From G963662605 sp963662605 (GTDB lineage: Bacteria > Bacteroidota > Ignavibacteria > Ignavibacteriales > Ignavibacteriaceae): a stretch of DNA of 64,000 nucleotides. Both the position numbers and the translations under genes were made by a program. Shown here in pieces: positions 24,904 to 34,603 of the stretch. Where the stretch lies: contig OY759785.1 of assembly GCA_963662605.1 (NCBI GenBank), positions 1,240,001-1,304,000 of the forward strand. Direction: 5' to 3'. Within the stretch, counting starts at the first letter, position 1, and each line of letters begins with the position of its first letter. A model generated the notes under the pieces. The model did not search any database. It was given only the letters and a program-made list of their open reading frames with translations, and had not been told where the DNA came from.

Positions 24904-26376
24904 ATGGAACTAACAAAACTTATAAATAGTGTCCACGCGATACAGGTTTCCGGCGAAGTTGAGAGAAAAGATATCAACGGTATCTTTTATGATTCGCGGA
25001 AAGTAAAAAGCGGTTCGCTTTTTGTCGCGCTGAGCGGTTATCGTACCGATGGGCACCGTTTTGTTATGGATGCCATGAACAGCGGCGCCTCCGCAGTTAT
25101 TCTGGATAATGACTCCGTAGTTCCCGATGATTTTTTTATTCATCGTAATGTAACTAAGATACTTGTGAAAAATGCACGTATTGCATTAGCGGAAGTATCA
25201 AAAGCATTTAATAAAAACGCAGCTGACAATTTGAAGTTGATCGGTATAACAGGCACCAAAGGCAAAACGACAACTGCTTGGTTAGTTAAACATATTTTGG
25301 AATCAGTCGGTAAGAAATCCGGTCTACTTGGAACAATAGCAAATTACATCGGACAAAGAAAATTGTCCACATCGCTGACCACACCGGAATCTTGCGAACT
25401 GCATGAATTGTTCGCGGAGATGGTAAGGGAAGGATGCACGCACGCGGTTATGGAAGTTTCTTCGCACGCGCTGGCATTGCATCGTGTACACGGACTGCAT
25501 TTTGCTGAAGCTATTTATACGAATTTATCTCTTGATCATCTGGATTTTCACGAGACATTTGAAAATTACTTAGATGCCAAGAAAATATTATTTACATCGT
25601 TAAGCGGCGAAGCTGTAGCAATCATCAATATTGATGATGAACGTTCGGATGCCATATTAGCCGCTGCAAATGTGAAAAAATTAACATATGGGCAGAGCAG
25701 CAAAGCCGATTTGCGTATTGCAGATATTACGCTTGGGTTGGACAAAACAACATTTGTACTGCACTTTGCGGGCAAAGAGTATCGCATTGAAAGCAAGATG
25801 TTCGGCGTGTTCAACACATACAATATCACTGCTGCTTTTGCCGCGGCGTATTTCAACGGTATTGCACCGGAAGAAATTATCAAGGCCATCGGGACTGCAC
25901 CGCAGGTGCCCGGACGTTTTGAAGTAATCAGCTCAGGAAAAAAGCAGGTAATTATTGATTATGCACATACACCGGATAGCTTGTTGAAAACTCTGGAAAA
26001 TATCCGGCTGATTGTTAAACACGACCGTCCCGTTGTAACCGTTTTCGGATGCGGCGGTAATCGCGATACAACCAAGCGGCCTATCATGGGTGCGATTGCA
26101 ACTGATTTGAGCGATTCGGTTTTTGTTACCAGCGATAATCCACGCCGTGAAGATCCGAATGTGATTATCGAGGACATTGTAAAAGGAATTAAGAAAGATA
26201 ATTACGTCGTTGTTGCGGATAGGGAAGAAGCTATCCGTAAAGCTATTAAAGATACTCCGGAAGATGCAGTAATTCTTGTTGCCGGTAAAGGACACGAAGA
26301 CTATCAGATTATCGGTGAGACAAAGTATCCGTTTTCTGATGCAACGATTGCTCATAATGTAATGGGAATTGCTTAA
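24904..26376 (+). CDS. murE: UDP-N-acetylmuramoyl-tripeptide synthetase MurE, meso-DAP type
   Basis: 490 residues, normal length. Three Mur ligase domains with the ATP loop GTKGKTTT (117-124), VMEVSSHAL and VFGCGGNRD. The substrate motif DNPR at 411-414 (DNPRREDP) is the one found in meso-diaminopimelate-adding MurE enzymes, so the peptidoglycan is predicted to be the DAP type. It acts in the cytoplasm, adding the third residue to UDP-MurNAc-L-Ala-D-Glu. Starts four bases after ftsI. Confidence 0.96.
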   Translation: MELTKLINSVHAIQVSGEVERKDINGIFYDSRKVKSGSLFVALSGYRTDGHRFVMDAMNSGASAVILDNDSVVPDDFFIHRNVTKILVKNARIALAEVSKAFNKNAADNLKLIGITGTKGKTTTAWLVKHILESVGKKSGLLGTIANYIGQRKLSTSLTTPESCELHELFAEMVREGCTHAVMEVSSHALALHRVHGLHFAEAIYTNLSLDHLDFHETFENYLDAKKILFTSLSGEAVAIINIDDERSDAILAAANVKKLTYGQSSKADLRIADITLGLDKTTFVLHFAGKEYRIESKMFGVFNTYNITAAFAAAYFNGIAPEEIIKAIGTAPQVPGRFEVISSGKKQVIIDYAHTPDSLLKTLENIRLIVKHDRPVVTVFGCGGNRDTTKRPIMGAIATDLSDSVFVTSDNPRREDPNVIIEDIVKGIKKDNYVVVADREEAIRKAIKDTPEDAVILVAGKGHEDYQIIGETKYPFSDATIAHNVMGIA

Positions 26377-26377
26377 G

Positions 26378-27763
26378 ATGAAGAAAATAACCCTAACCTT
26401 TGCTGAACTGCAAAAATTAACTCAAGCCGAATTTCATAATTTTAGCGGCGATGAGGTTTTTGAAAACGTTACGACCGATACGAGAACAATGAAGGCAGAC
26501 GGCATTTTTGTTGCTATTGCCGGAGATAATTTCAACGGTCATGAGTACATCAATGAAGCAAAGAAAAAAGGTGCGGCCGCGGTTGTTCTTCAGAAGGGAA
26601 AGATCGAAAAGATTCCGGCAAAGATTCCGTCTATTGTCGTTCCTGACTCCGTTAAAGCCCTTGGCGAGTTAGCTGCCATATGGAGAAAAAAACTCACTGC
26701 CAAGGTGATTGCATTGACCGGCAGCAACGGTAAAACGACAACGAAGGAAATGCTTCTTGCAGTTCTCGGCGAAAAATATTCGGTAATCGGAACCGTTTCG
26801 AATAATAATAATTTTATCGGCGTTCCTTTAACCATTTTCAGCACCAATGCTTCACACGAGTATGTAGTTATTGAAATGGGAACAAATCATATCGGCGAAA
26901 TTGCATATCTCGCCGGAATTGTTCAGCCTGACTACGCATTGGTGACAAACATCGGGCCTTCGCATCTTGAATTCCTCGGAACTATCCAGGGGGTCAAGAA
27001 AGAAAAAGTCGCATTGCTAAAGGCAACCAACAACCGCAAGGGTAAAGTGTTTATCAATACTGATGATAAGCTGCTAAAGCCTTACGCCAAAGAGTTTGAT
27101 GATGTTGTTACCTATGGTTCGCACTCAAACGCCGACGTATGCGGTAAAGTAAAGCGTTTTAATAAATTCGGCTATCCTGTCCTTTCAATTGACAGCGAAG
27201 AAAAGAATCTGGATGTCACTGTTCCGATTTACGGCAAAACAAACGCACTCAACGTGCTGGCTGCGACCGCAATCGGTTTAGAATGTGATTTAACCAAACA
27301 GGATATTATCAGCGGTATTAAAAAACTGCACGCGCCGAAGCAGCGTCTTGAAGAAAAAGAATTGAAAAACAGTTTGATTCTTGATGACACATACAACGCG
27401 AATCCGCAATCCATGATTGCCGCGTTTGATGTAGTGAAGAATATCAAATATTATAAAAACCGTTGGGTTATTCTCGGCGATATGAGAGAGCTTGGTGAGG
27501 ATAGTGCAAAATTACATAAGTCACTTGCTGCACCATTAATGAAAATTGACAATGTTCGTGTGTTCACCATTGGTGAGCATATGTACCACCTCTTTAAAGA
27601 GTTGAAAAAATATTACGTGCCGGTCTGGCATTTTTCCGACCGGAAAGCTTTGATTGAAAATATCAACGATACTGATCTTTCTCATTCGGTCATTCTGGTA
27701 AAAGGCTCACGCGGCATGAAAATGGAAGAGTTTGTTAACGTTATAAAAGAGAAATACAATTAA
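26378..27763 (+). CDS. murF: UDP-N-acetylmuramoyl-tripeptide--D-alanyl-D-alanine ligase MurF
   Basis: 461 residues from the ATG at 26378 (MKKITLTFAELQKL); a TTG nine bases upstream overlaps the murE end and is less likely. The ATP loop GSNGKTTTKEML, the Mur ligase motif VIEMGTNHIGEIAYL and the C-terminal LDDTYNANPQSM are diagnostic of MurF. It adds D-Ala-D-Ala to the UDP-MurNAc tripeptide, completing the pentapeptide. It directly follows murE and precedes mraY by two bases. Confidence 0.95.
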   Translation: MKKITLTFAELQKLTQAEFHNFSGDEVFENVTTDTRTMKADGIFVAIAGDNFNGHEYINEAKKKGAAAVVLQKGKIEKIPAKIPSIVVPDSVKALGELAAIWRKKLTAKVIALTGSNGKTTTKEMLLAVLGEKYSVIGTVSNNNNFIGVPLTIFSTNASHEYVVIEMGTNHIGEIAYLAGIVQPDYALVTNIGPSHLEFLGTIQGVKKEKVALLKATNNRKGKVFINTDDKLLKPYAKEFDDVVTYGSHSNADVCGKVKRFNKFGYPVLSIDSEEKNLDVTVPIYGKTNALNVLAATAIGLECDLTKQDIISGIKKLHAPKQRLEEKELKNSLILDDTYNANPQSMIAAFDVVKNIKYYKNRWVILGDMRELGEDSAKLHKSLAAPLMKIDNVRVFTIGEHMYHLFKELKKYYVPVWHFSDRKALIENINDTDLSHSVILVKGSRGMKMEEFVNVIKEKYN

Positions 27764-27765
27764 AG

Positions 27766-28875
27766 ATGTTATACTATCTATTTGAATATATACAGAAGAA
27801 TTTTGCACCCCCGGGATTTGGGATGTTCAAATATATTACGTTCAGATCGGCATTGGCCGCGATTACTGCATTGGTTATTTGTTTTTACTTCGGTCCGAAA
27901 ATCATCAAGAAACTTCAGAAGATGCAGATTGGCGAAGCAAAGAAGATTGATGGTCCGAAAAGTCACTGGTCAAAAGCCGGAACGCCTACAATGGGCGGCA
28001 TCATTGTGCTCTTATCGGTTTTCGTACCGGTATTGCTTTGGGGAGATATCAAGAGTATCTATATCATCGTAATACTCGCCGGAGTTCTTGTTCTCGGCGG
28101 TGTGGGATTCCTTGATGACTATTTGAAAGTAATTAAAAGATACCCCAACGGCCTGATTGCACGTTATAAATTGCTCGGTCAGTGTGTTGTCGGACTCGGA
28201 GTCGGCATTGTGGTTTATTTCTCGAAGGATTTCGGCGGATACAATACGTTGACCACAATCCCGTTTGTAAAAGAGTTCAATCTTGACTTCTCTTATCTAT
28301 ATATACCGGTTATTGTATTCGTCGTAACGGCAACATCCAACGCGGTGAATCTGACCGATGGACTTGATGGTTTGGCAATTGGACTTGTCACAATCGCGAT
28401 GTTGACCATGGCATTATTGAGCTACCTGAGCGGAAATGCTATTTATGCACATTACTTGAACATTCCATTCCTTCCGGGTTCGGGAGAATTGACAGTGTTT
28501 GTTGCAGCAATGGTCGGTGCAGGACTCGGATTCCTGTGGTTTAATTCATATCCGGCGCAGGTTTTTATGGGTGATACCGGGTCACTTGCTTTAGGCGGTG
28601 CGTTCGGAATCCTATCTATTCTTATAAAGAAAGAACTCTTTATTCCTATTCTGGGCGGAGTCTTTTTCATGGAAACAATCTCCGTGATTATGCAAAGAGT
28701 TTATTTCAAGTATACGAAAAAGAAATACGGTGAAGGCAGGAGAATCTTTAAGATGGCTCCGGTTCATCATCACTTCGAACTTGCCGGATGGCAGGAGCCG
28801 AAGATCGTTATGAGGTTTTACATTATCGGAATTATTCTGGCAATAATAAGTCTCGCATCTTTCAAGATAAGGTAA
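27766..28875 (+). CDS. mraY: Phospho-N-acetylmuramoyl-pentapeptide transferase MraY
   Basis: 369 residues with about ten membrane helices. Family motifs: KSHWSKAGTPTMGGI near the N-terminus, the catalytic GFLDDYLKV, NAVNLTDGLDGLAIG, the FMGDTGSLALGG Mg-binding loop and MAPVHHHFELAGW. It transfers phospho-MurNAc-pentapeptide to undecaprenyl phosphate to make lipid I at the inner membrane. Tightly packed between murF and murD. Confidence 0.97.
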   Translation: MLYYLFEYIQKNFAPPGFGMFKYITFRSALAAITALVICFYFGPKIIKKLQKMQIGEAKKIDGPKSHWSKAGTPTMGGIIVLLSVFVPVLLWGDIKSIYIIVILAGVLVLGGVGFLDDYLKVIKRYPNGLIARYKLLGQCVVGLGVGIVVYFSKDFGGYNTLTTIPFVKEFNLDFSYLYIPVIVFVVTATSNAVNLTDGLDGLAIGLVTIAMLTMALLSYLSGNAIYAHYLNIPFLPGSGELTVFVAAMVGAGLGFLWFNSYPAQVFMGDTGSLALGGAFGILSILIKKELFIPILGGVFFMETISVIMQRVYFKYTKKKYGEGRRIFKMAPVHHHFELAGWQEPKIVMRFYIIGIILAIISLASFKIR

Positions 28876-28878
28876 TTT

Positions 28879-30252
28879 GTGTTAACGAAGGAATTTTTTC
28901 AATCGGTTCGGGATCGTAAAGTAACCATACTGGGTGCGGAGCGCAGCGGTATCGGTGCGGCAAAGCTTGTGAAAAAGCTTGGCGGTATCCCGTTTGTCAG
29001 TGACTTTGCAAGTCCTGAAAAGCTTCAGGAGCAAATCGCTGTTCTGAAAACCGAGAATATAGAATTTGAAGCGGGCGGGCATACTGAAAAAGTATTTGCC
29101 GCCGACTTTGTTATTATCAGCCCGGGTGTGCCTTCAAACGCTCCCGTGGTAAAGGAATTGGAAAGCCGCAATGTTCCTATCATCAGTGAGTTGGAATTTG
29201 CTGCGTTGTTCTGCCAAGGTACTATCATTGCAATCACCGGCACAAACGGCAAGAGTACAACAACAACGTTGATAGACCACCTGTTAAAAACAGCGGGATA
29301 TTCTTCTGTAATGGCAGGTAATATCGGTCTGGCATTTTCCGAGGTAACACTCGATGTTCCGGCTGACGGTTTTGTTTCTCTTGAAGTATCCAGTTTTCAA
29401 TTAGATCATGTGATGTTCTTTAAACCGCGTGCGGCTATGATTCTGAATATTACTCCTGATCATATGAACCGCTACGAACAAAGTATGATTCTGTACGCGG
29501 AATCAAAGTATAAGATTTTCAAGAATATGGATTCTTCGGATTATCTGATAATTAACGGTGACTCCGAATGGTTCACGAAGGATAAAATTCAGTCTGAGGC
29601 GGCAATAGAATATTTCAGTCTGAATGGCCCGGTGAGCAATGGTATTTGCCTGAATGACGGCAAGATTATTGAGTACGCGAACAATGCAATTACATTTGAG
29701 TGCCCGGTCTCAAACTTACAGATACCGGGTGAGCACAATATTCAGAATGCCATGGCTGCTATTGCTTCCGTAAAACCGTTTATCGGTAATAACGAAGTGA
29801 TAATCAAAGGATTGCAATCATTTAAAGGCATAGAACACCGTCTTGAACTCGTGGAAGTAATTAACGGAATACTGTATGTCAATGATTCCAAGGCGACAAA
29901 CGTTGATTCCGTATGGTACGCTTTGAAAAGTTATGACACGCCGATTTATTTGATACTCGGCGGCAAGGATAAGGGTAATGATTACGAACAGATAAAGCCT
30001 TTAGTCCTTGAGAAAGTTAAAAAGATTTACGCGATAGGCGAATCGGCTGAAAAAGTATTCAAATTCTTCCATAACGATGTTAAAGTTGAAATTAAAAAAT
30101 CAATGGAGGATTGCATCTTCGCGGCGAGCAAAGAAGCCCGTCAGGATGAAATCGTTTTATTGTCGCCGGCATGCGCAAGTTTCGATATGTATGATAATTT
30201 TGAACACCGCGGACTGGTCTTTAAAGAGGCAGTAAGGAAATTATTGCAATGA
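28879..30252 (+). CDS. murD: UDP-N-acetylmuramoylalanine--D-glutamate ligase MurD
   Basis: 457 residues. The N-terminal UDP-binding Rossmann region (KVTILGAERSGIGAAKLVKKLG) is followed by the ATP loop GTNGKSTTTTLIDHLL, SLEVSSFQLD and the C-terminal VNDSKATNVDSVWYAL with LILGGKDKGND. It adds D-glutamate to UDP-MurNAc-L-Ala. The start is GTG at 28879, three bases after the mraY stop. Overlaps ftsW by four bases. Confidence 0.95.
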   Translation: MLTKEFFQSVRDRKVTILGAERSGIGAAKLVKKLGGIPFVSDFASPEKLQEQIAVLKTENIEFEAGGHTEKVFAADFVIISPGVPSNAPVVKELESRNVPIISELEFAALFCQGTIIAITGTNGKSTTTTLIDHLLKTAGYSSVMAGNIGLAFSEVTLDVPADGFVSLEVSSFQLDHVMFFKPRAAMILNITPDHMNRYEQSMILYAESKYKIFKNMDSSDYLIINGDSEWFTKDKIQSEAAIEYFSLNGPVSNGICLNDGKIIEYANNAITFECPVSNLQIPGEHNIQNAMAAIASVKPFIGNNEVIIKGLQSFKGIEHRLELVEVINGILYVNDSKATNVDSVWYALKSYDTPIYLILGGKDKGNDYEQIKPLVLEKVKKIYAIGESAEKVFKFFHNDVKVEIKKSMEDCIFAASKEARQDEIVLLSPACASFDMYDNFEHRGLVFKEAVRKLLQ

Positions 30253-31346
30253 AAAAATACTCGTTTGCACTGTTTTTCTTTGCGGCTATTACTATGGCAT
30301 TCGGATTGGTCATCCTTCTGAGTGCGAGCAGTATTTACTCGGTGCAAATACGTTCAAATATGTTTGCGATCTTTTTCGGGCAGTTTATCAAAGCTATCGG
30401 CGGAATATTCCTGATGATCATTTTTGCATCTATTCCGTATCAGCGGTATAAGGATTTCAGTAAGATTGCCATGATGTTGATCATTGTTGTTCTGATTTTA
30501 ACGATAACCGTAATGCATCCTATCGCCAACGTAAGAAGATGGTTCAAGCTTGGTCCGATACTTTTTCAACCAGCTGAAATTGCGAAGCTGATATTGGTGG
30601 TTCACCTTGCCAAGCTGTTAGAGGATAAAAGTGAGTGGCTCCATGATTTTAAAGAAGGACTGCGGTATCCGCTGTTCTGGATATTTGTTACTACGGTTTT
30701 GGTTGTAGCTCAAAAAAGCGTCAGCAACTCGGTTATTATTCTTTCAACCTCGTTGATTATGCTTTTTGTTGCCGGAGCAAACTGGAAACATCTGGCTTCG
30801 GGAATTGTCGCAACAGGAGTCCCTGTGCTTGGCTTTATGATGATGTTCAGCCATTCCAGGGCAAGAATCTACGCATTCTTCGGGGACGGCAGCTTGCAAT
30901 TACGCCAGGCGTTAATCAGTCTCGGCAGCGGCGGCATTTTCGGACTTGGTTTTGGAAACAGCAAACAACGGAATTTACATCTTCCGGAGGCGTACGGTGA
31001 TTTTATCTTCTCCATTGTGGGGGAGGAAACGGGTTTGATAGGTGCATTATTGACAATATTGCTCTTTGTAACAATATTCGTCATCGGCATGATCATCGCA
31101 AAGAACGCGAAAGATAAATTCGGACAGCTGCTCGGATTCGGTATCGCGGTATCATTCCTGCTTCATGCAGTAATTCACGTTTGTGTATCAACGGGACTAA
31201 TGCCGACAACGGGTATCCCGCTCCCATTATACAGTTACGGCGGAACTTCGCTATTGGTCATTTGCGCGTCTTTAGGGATACTGATGAACATAGGCTTTTC
31301 CAATGAAAAGGCGACCGAAAACAAAGTGGAATTGAAGACAGCATGA
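30249..31346 (+). CDS. ftsW: Septal peptidoglycan polymerase FtsW (SEDS family)
   Basis: 365 residues with about ten membrane helices. SEDS-family features include MHPIANVRRWFKLGPILFQP followed by AEIAKLILVVHLAKLLED, the loop FGLGFGNSKQRNLHLPEAY with DFIFSIVGEETGLIG, and the C-terminal TGIPLPLYSYGGTSLL. It polymerises lipid II glycan at the septum together with FtsI. Position between murD and murG supports FtsW rather than RodA. Confidence 0.95.
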   Translation: MKKYSFALFFFAAITMAFGLVILLSASSIYSVQIRSNMFAIFFGQFIKAIGGIFLMIIFASIPYQRYKDFSKIAMMLIIVVLILTITVMHPIANVRRWFKLGPILFQPAEIAKLILVVHLAKLLEDKSEWLHDFKEGLRYPLFWIFVTTVLVVAQKSVSNSVIILSTSLIMLFVAGANWKHLASGIVATGVPVLGFMMMFSHSRARIYAFFGDGSLQLRQALISLGSGGIFGLGFGNSKQRNLHLPEAYGDFIFSIVGEETGLIGALLTILLFVTIFVIGMIIAKNAKDKFGQLLGFGIAVSFLLHAVIHVCVSTGLMPTTGIPLPLYSYGGTSLLVICASLGILMNIGFSNEKATENKVELKTA

Positions 31347-32437
31347 CGCAAGAAGTAAAAATAAACTTTTTATTTGCCGGCGGCGGAACGGGCGGGCATC
31401 TATTCCCGGCTCTTGCAGTTGCAGAACAGCTCATGAAGAAAGTGCCAAATGCTAATATCACGTTTGTCGGCCGCAAAGATAAACTTGAGGCGCGTATTGT
31501 TCCGCAATCAGGTTATACATTCAAGCCGATTATCGTAGAAGGATTTTATCGCAATAACGCTTTTAAGAATCTGGCTGTCCTTGCAAAGCTTATGATCGGC
31601 ACATTACAGTCATTAGCTCTTTGTATGAAATTAAAACCAGCCGCACTTATCGCAACTGGTGGCTACATTTCCGGACCGGCAGCTGTTGCTGCTCGGATAA
31701 TGGGAGCAAAAATTGTTTTGATTGAACCGAATAGTTATCCCGGTGTGACAACGAGATTGTTGGAGAAGCAGGCAGATGAAATTTATCTGGCATTTGAAGA
31801 CTCCAAGAAATATTTGAGGAGCAAAGATAAATTATTTATTACCGGCAATCCGGTACGTTCGTCATTAAAGATTTCAGATAAAGCTGCTGCTTGCAGACAT
31901 TTTAATTTGAATCCTGATCTACCCGTGCTCTTAGTCATGGGTGGAAGCCTCGGAGCAAAGGCCTTTAACGGATTTATTGTCGAGCATATTGAGGATTTTA
32001 AGAGCAACAAAATTCAAATTATCTGGCAGACGGGAAAGAACTGGTATGATGAATATAAAAAATATTCTTCACCATCAGTATATGTTACAAGTTTCATAGA
32101 TGAGATGGAAATGGCGTTTTCAGCGGCTGATATGCTGATGAGCAGGGCGGGAGCAACCATCGTTGCAGAGATTGCATCATTGGGTATGGCATCCATATTA
32201 ATTCCATCCCCGAACGTCGCAGAGAATCATCAATACTACAATGCAAAGGCATTGGCAGACGCTCAAGCGGCAATATTGATACAGGAAAAAGAGATGAAGT
32301 CGAAATTGTACGATGCACTCGTAGCAACTATCGGCAGCAAAGAGCAATTACAAACATTATCGGCGAATGTAAAAAGTTTATCAAATGAAAAAACTTCTGA
32401 GATTATTGCCGAAAGAGTTATTAAATTAACTATTTGA
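31343..32437 (+). CDS. murG: UDP-GlcNAc transferase MurG
   Basis: 364 residues, GT-B fold (GT28). Motifs: the N-terminal G-loop FAGGGTGGHLFPALAVAEQL, ATGGYISGPAAVAA, the C-terminal VMGGSLGAKAFN and the donor site MSRAGATIVAEIASLGMASI with LIPSPNVAENHQ. It converts lipid I to lipid II on the cytoplasmic face of the inner membrane. Overlaps ftsW by four bases; a 29-base gap separates it from murC. Confidence 0.96.
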   Translation: MTQEVKINFLFAGGGTGGHLFPALAVAEQLMKKVPNANITFVGRKDKLEARIVPQSGYTFKPIIVEGFYRNNAFKNLAVLAKLMIGTLQSLALCMKLKPAALIATGGYISGPAAVAARIMGAKIVLIEPNSYPGVTTRLLEKQADEIYLAFEDSKKYLRSKDKLFITGNPVRSSLKISDKAAACRHFNLNPDLPVLLVMGGSLGAKAFNGFIVEHIEDFKSNKIQIIWQTGKNWYDEYKKYSSPSVYVTSFIDEMEMAFSAADMLMSRAGATIVAEIASLGMASILIPSPNVAENHQYYNAKALADAQAAILIQEKEMKSKLYDALVATIGSKEQLQTLSANVKSLSNEKTSEIIAERVIKLTI

Positions 32438-32466
32438 TATAAAAATTTCCGTAAAATAGAAGAATC

Positions 32467-33858
32467 ATGTTCAAGACCATCAGAAAAATATATTTCACCG
32501 GAATCGGCGGCATCGGAATGAGCGGCATTGCTGAGATTTTACATAATCAAGGCTTCATTGTCAGCGGCTCAGACAGAGCTCTTTCCGATGTAACGAAACA
32601 TCTCAGCAGTCTTGGCATTACAATTTATGAAGGTCATGCGGCAGAACATATAACCGACGCGGATGTGTTAGTCTATTCTTCAGCGGTATCGGTTGACAAT
32701 CCGGAAGTACAGGCAGCGTTCGAGAAAAAAATTCCGGTTATCAAACGCGCTGAAATGCTGGCCGAATGTATGAGAATGAAATACGGTATCGGTATTGCCG
32801 GTACACACGGTAAAACGACAACGACTTCAATGGTTGGACTCGTTTTGACCGAAGGTGGCATTGACCCGACAATTATCGTTGGTGGAAAGTTAAGCGGACT
32901 TGGTGGAACAAACGCACGTCTCGGAGACGGTGAGTTTATTGTTGTTGAAGCTGATGAATTCGACAGGACATTCTTGAAGTTGACGCCGACTATCGCCGCT
33001 ATTACAACTTTGGAAAAAGAACATCTGGATACCTATAAAGATTTGGATGACATTAAGACCTGCTTTATTGAGTTTGCCAATAAGGTGCCGTTCTACGGTT
33101 TTGTTACTGTGTGCATGGATGAACCGGCCTTACAGGATATTATTCCGTTCATCAACAAGAAAACCATTACATACGGAACAACATCACAGGCAGATGTCAG
33201 AGCTATTGATATTAAATATGACCAGTTCTCAAGTTCATATACGGTAAAATACATGGGCGAAATTCTCGGCGAGATAAAGATGAGAATCCCGGGATTGCAT
33301 AATGTTAAGAATTCATTAGTTGCAGTTACTATCGGTATGGAACTTGGTGTAGATTTTAAAGTGATTAAAGCATCGCTTGAAAAATTCGGCGGTGTTTACC
33401 GGAGATTTGAAGTAAAATACAATGAGGATGTTTTGGTTGTTGATGATTACGCTCATCACCCGACTGAAACAAGTGCTACTTTGGCTGGAATCCGTTCCGG
33501 ATGGGACAGAAGACTGATCGCCGTGTTCCAACCTCATTTGTATTCACGGACAAAAGATTTTCATGAAGAGTTCGGCAGATCATTCCTGAACTCGGACGTT
33601 TTCATTTGCACGGATGTCTATCCTGCACGTGAACTTCCGATTGAGGGAATAACCGGCGAACTTATTGCGAAAGATGCGAAGAAATTCGGACATAAGAACG
33701 TTATATACGTTCAGGATAAAAACGGGTTGCCGGATGTTCTGAAATCCATAGTTAAAGATGGCGATATTGTCGTTACTATGGGCGCAGGTGACATCTGGAA
33801 ATTCGGTGAGAAGTTCGTTGATATGTTGAAGACAAAGAAAAGCGGAGCCAATGCCTGA
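32467..33858 (+). CDS. murC: UDP-N-acetylmuramate--L-alanine ligase MurC
   Basis: 463 residues. N-terminal FTGIGGIGMSGIAEIL binds the UDP substrate; the ATP loop is GTHGKTTTTSMVG; VVEADEFDRTFLKL and DDYAHHPTE are MurC-type catalytic motifs. It commits UDP-MurNAc to peptide synthesis by adding L-alanine. Overlaps ftsQ by 8 bases. No murB or ddl lies between murC and ftsQ, unlike many proteobacterial clusters. Confidence 0.96.
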   Translation: MFKTIRKIYFTGIGGIGMSGIAEILHNQGFIVSGSDRALSDVTKHLSSLGITIYEGHAAEHITDADVLVYSSAVSVDNPEVQAAFEKKIPVIKRAEMLAECMRMKYGIGIAGTHGKTTTTSMVGLVLTEGGIDPTIIVGGKLSGLGGTNARLGDGEFIVVEADEFDRTFLKLTPTIAAITTLEKEHLDTYKDLDDIKTCFIEFANKVPFYGFVTVCMDEPALQDIIPFINKKTITYGTTSQADVRAIDIKYDQFSSSYTVKYMGEILGEIKMRIPGLHNVKNSLVAVTIGMELGVDFKVIKASLEKFGGVYRRFEVKYNEDVLVVDDYAHHPTETSATLAGIRSGWDRRLIAVFQPHLYSRTKDFHEEFGRSFLNSDVFICTDVYPARELPIEGITGELIAKDAKKFGHKNVIYVQDKNGLPDVLKSIVKDGDIVVTMGAGDIWKFGEKFVDMLKTKKSGANA

Positions 33859-34603
33859 GATGCATAAAGTATTTCTTGCTCTGCTGGTTGTTGCTCTTGG
33901 TGCGGTTATCCTTGTCGCAAGCAGGGAGGATAAGTCCAAAGTGATACACCACATTGACATCAAAGGAAATGCTTTGCTGAACTCGGATGATTATTTGCTT
34001 TTCGCGGGATTGCAAAACGATAAAGCTCTGCCGGGAATATCTGCCGGTGATGTCCGTGCAAGATTGCTGAAACATCCGTATGTAAAAGATGCGATTGTGT
34101 ATTTCAGCGCTCCGGAAAAACTTCAGATTGAAGTGTCGGAAAAATTGATGAAGGCAAGAGTCTTCGCACAGAGCGGCGAGTATTTTGTTACTTCAAATCT
34201 GGAAATGATTAAGTCGTTGAAAAATACTTCTCCGTCTGCAACCGATATACCGGTTATCAGCGGAATTGAATATAATGAACAGAATGCCTTGCCGGTGGAA
34301 GTTGCACAGAAACTGAGTGAGTCGGTTGAATTAATTAATGCAACGCTGCCCGATTCGTCAGTTTATGAAAAGAATCTTTCTGAAATTTCATTTTCGGAAC
34401 GGGATAAGTTAAAAGTAACATTATCGAACATTACACCAAAAATTTATTTAACAGATAAAAATATTACACAGCAGGTACATTACATAACCACCCTGCTGAA
34501 AGAAAAGGAAACATACGCGCAGATGTTGACGCATGCGGATTATGTTGATGTGCGCTTTGAGAAAAAAATATTCGTCGGATATTCTTCTCAGATAGGAATA
34601 TAA
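33851..34603 (+). CDS. ftsQ: Cell division protein FtsQ/DivIB-like
   Basis: 250 residues: a short cytoplasmic tail, one membrane helix (VFLALLVVALGAVILVA) and a POTRA domain (HIDIKGNALLNSDDYLLFAG through VRARLLKHPYVKDAIVYFSAPEKL split across two halves), then a beta domain (PVISGIEYNE) and a C-terminal region with LKVTLSN and DYVDVRFEKKIFVGY. FtsQ links early and late divisome proteins. The position between murC and ftsA is the standard FtsQ place. Its stop shares a base with the ftsA start. Confidence 0.9.
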   Translation: MPEMHKVFLALLVVALGAVILVASREDKSKVIHHIDIKGNALLNSDDYLLFAGLQNDKALPGISAGDVRARLLKHPYVKDAIVYFSAPEKLQIEVSEKLMKARVFAQSGEYFVTSNLEMIKSLKNTSPSATDIPVISGIEYNEQNALPVEVAQKLSESVELINATLPDSSVYEKNLSEISFSERDKLKVTLSNITPKIYLTDKNITQQVHYITTLLKEKETYAQMLTHADYVDVRFEKKIFVGYSSQIGI